A model generated the notes under the pieces. The model had not been told where the DNA came from. It worked only from the letters and a program-made list of their open reading frames with translations, and made no database searches. From Desulfobacteraceae bacterium (GTDB lineage Bacteria > Desulfobacterota > DSM-4660 > Desulfatiglandales > Desulfatiglandaceae), in assembly GCA_030589715.1 (NCBI GenBank), contig JAUUVE010000132.1:1-6333 (forward strand): 6,333 bases of DNA, written 5' to 3'. Within the stretch, counting starts at the first letter, position 1, and each line of letters opens with the position of its first letter. A program made the position numbers and the translations under genes. This document shows positions 6,329 through 6,333 of this stretch, piece by piece.

Positions 6329-6333
6329 GGACG

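Noticed and set aside
1..6333. A new defence, mobile or RNA-guided system
   Set aside because: Every gene of substance belongs to a known metabolic, transport or nuclease family. There are no repeat arrays, transposase, toxin-antitoxin pair or recognisable structured RNA beyond the terminator and the terminal hairpin.

Overview
The window looks like ordinary chromosome from an anaerobic bacterium, most plausibly a Desulfobacterota (former Deltaproteobacteria) sulfate reducer or syntroph. That placement is an inference. It rests on the gene mix: a BadF/BcrA-type ATPase tail, an acyl-CoA ligase, a divergent thiolase, an Na/Pi-PhoU transporter and a CxxCxxCC protein. No taxonomic marker is present. 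Genes are tightly packed, with good Shine-Dalgarno (SD) sites before the ligase and thiolase genes.

Positions 1-2957, forward strand, form what is probably one operon for anaerobic acyl-CoA metabolism. The window opens in the last codons of a BadF/BadG/BcrA/HgdC-type ATPase, the electron activator of benzoyl-CoA reductases and 2-hydroxyacyl-CoA dehydratases. As written, this tail appears to carry a one-base deletion in an A run. Next come an AMP-forming acyl-CoA ligase (126-1706) and a thiolase-superfamily enzyme (1752-2957). A substrate would be activated by the ligase, reduced or dehydrated by an ATPase-driven enzyme encoded to the left, and cleaved or condensed by the thiolase. The substrate cannot be read from the sequence. 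A strong intrinsic terminator (2998-3035) closes the unit.

Positions 3075-5471, forward strand, hold a two-gene unit. The first gene encodes an Na+/phosphate-cotransporter family membrane protein with a C-terminal PhoU-like domain. The second encodes a Cys-rich YkgJ-family protein. They lie in the same reading frame, separated only by TAG GAG, so translational coupling is likely.

Positions 5474-6202, reverse strand, encode the nuclease-fold protein SfsA, which converges on the ykgJ-like gene with two bases between the stop codons. Positions 6203-6333 are AT-rich and non-coding. They contain a 63-nt imperfect inverted repeat (6266-6328) of unknown nature.

I found no RNA genes, CRISPR arrays, insertion sequences or defence genes, and no convincing new system. 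The observations most worth checking are the apparent frameshift in the ATPase tail, the atypical thiolase active-site blocks, the single in-frame UAG between the transporter and the Cys-rich protein, and the terminal hairpin.
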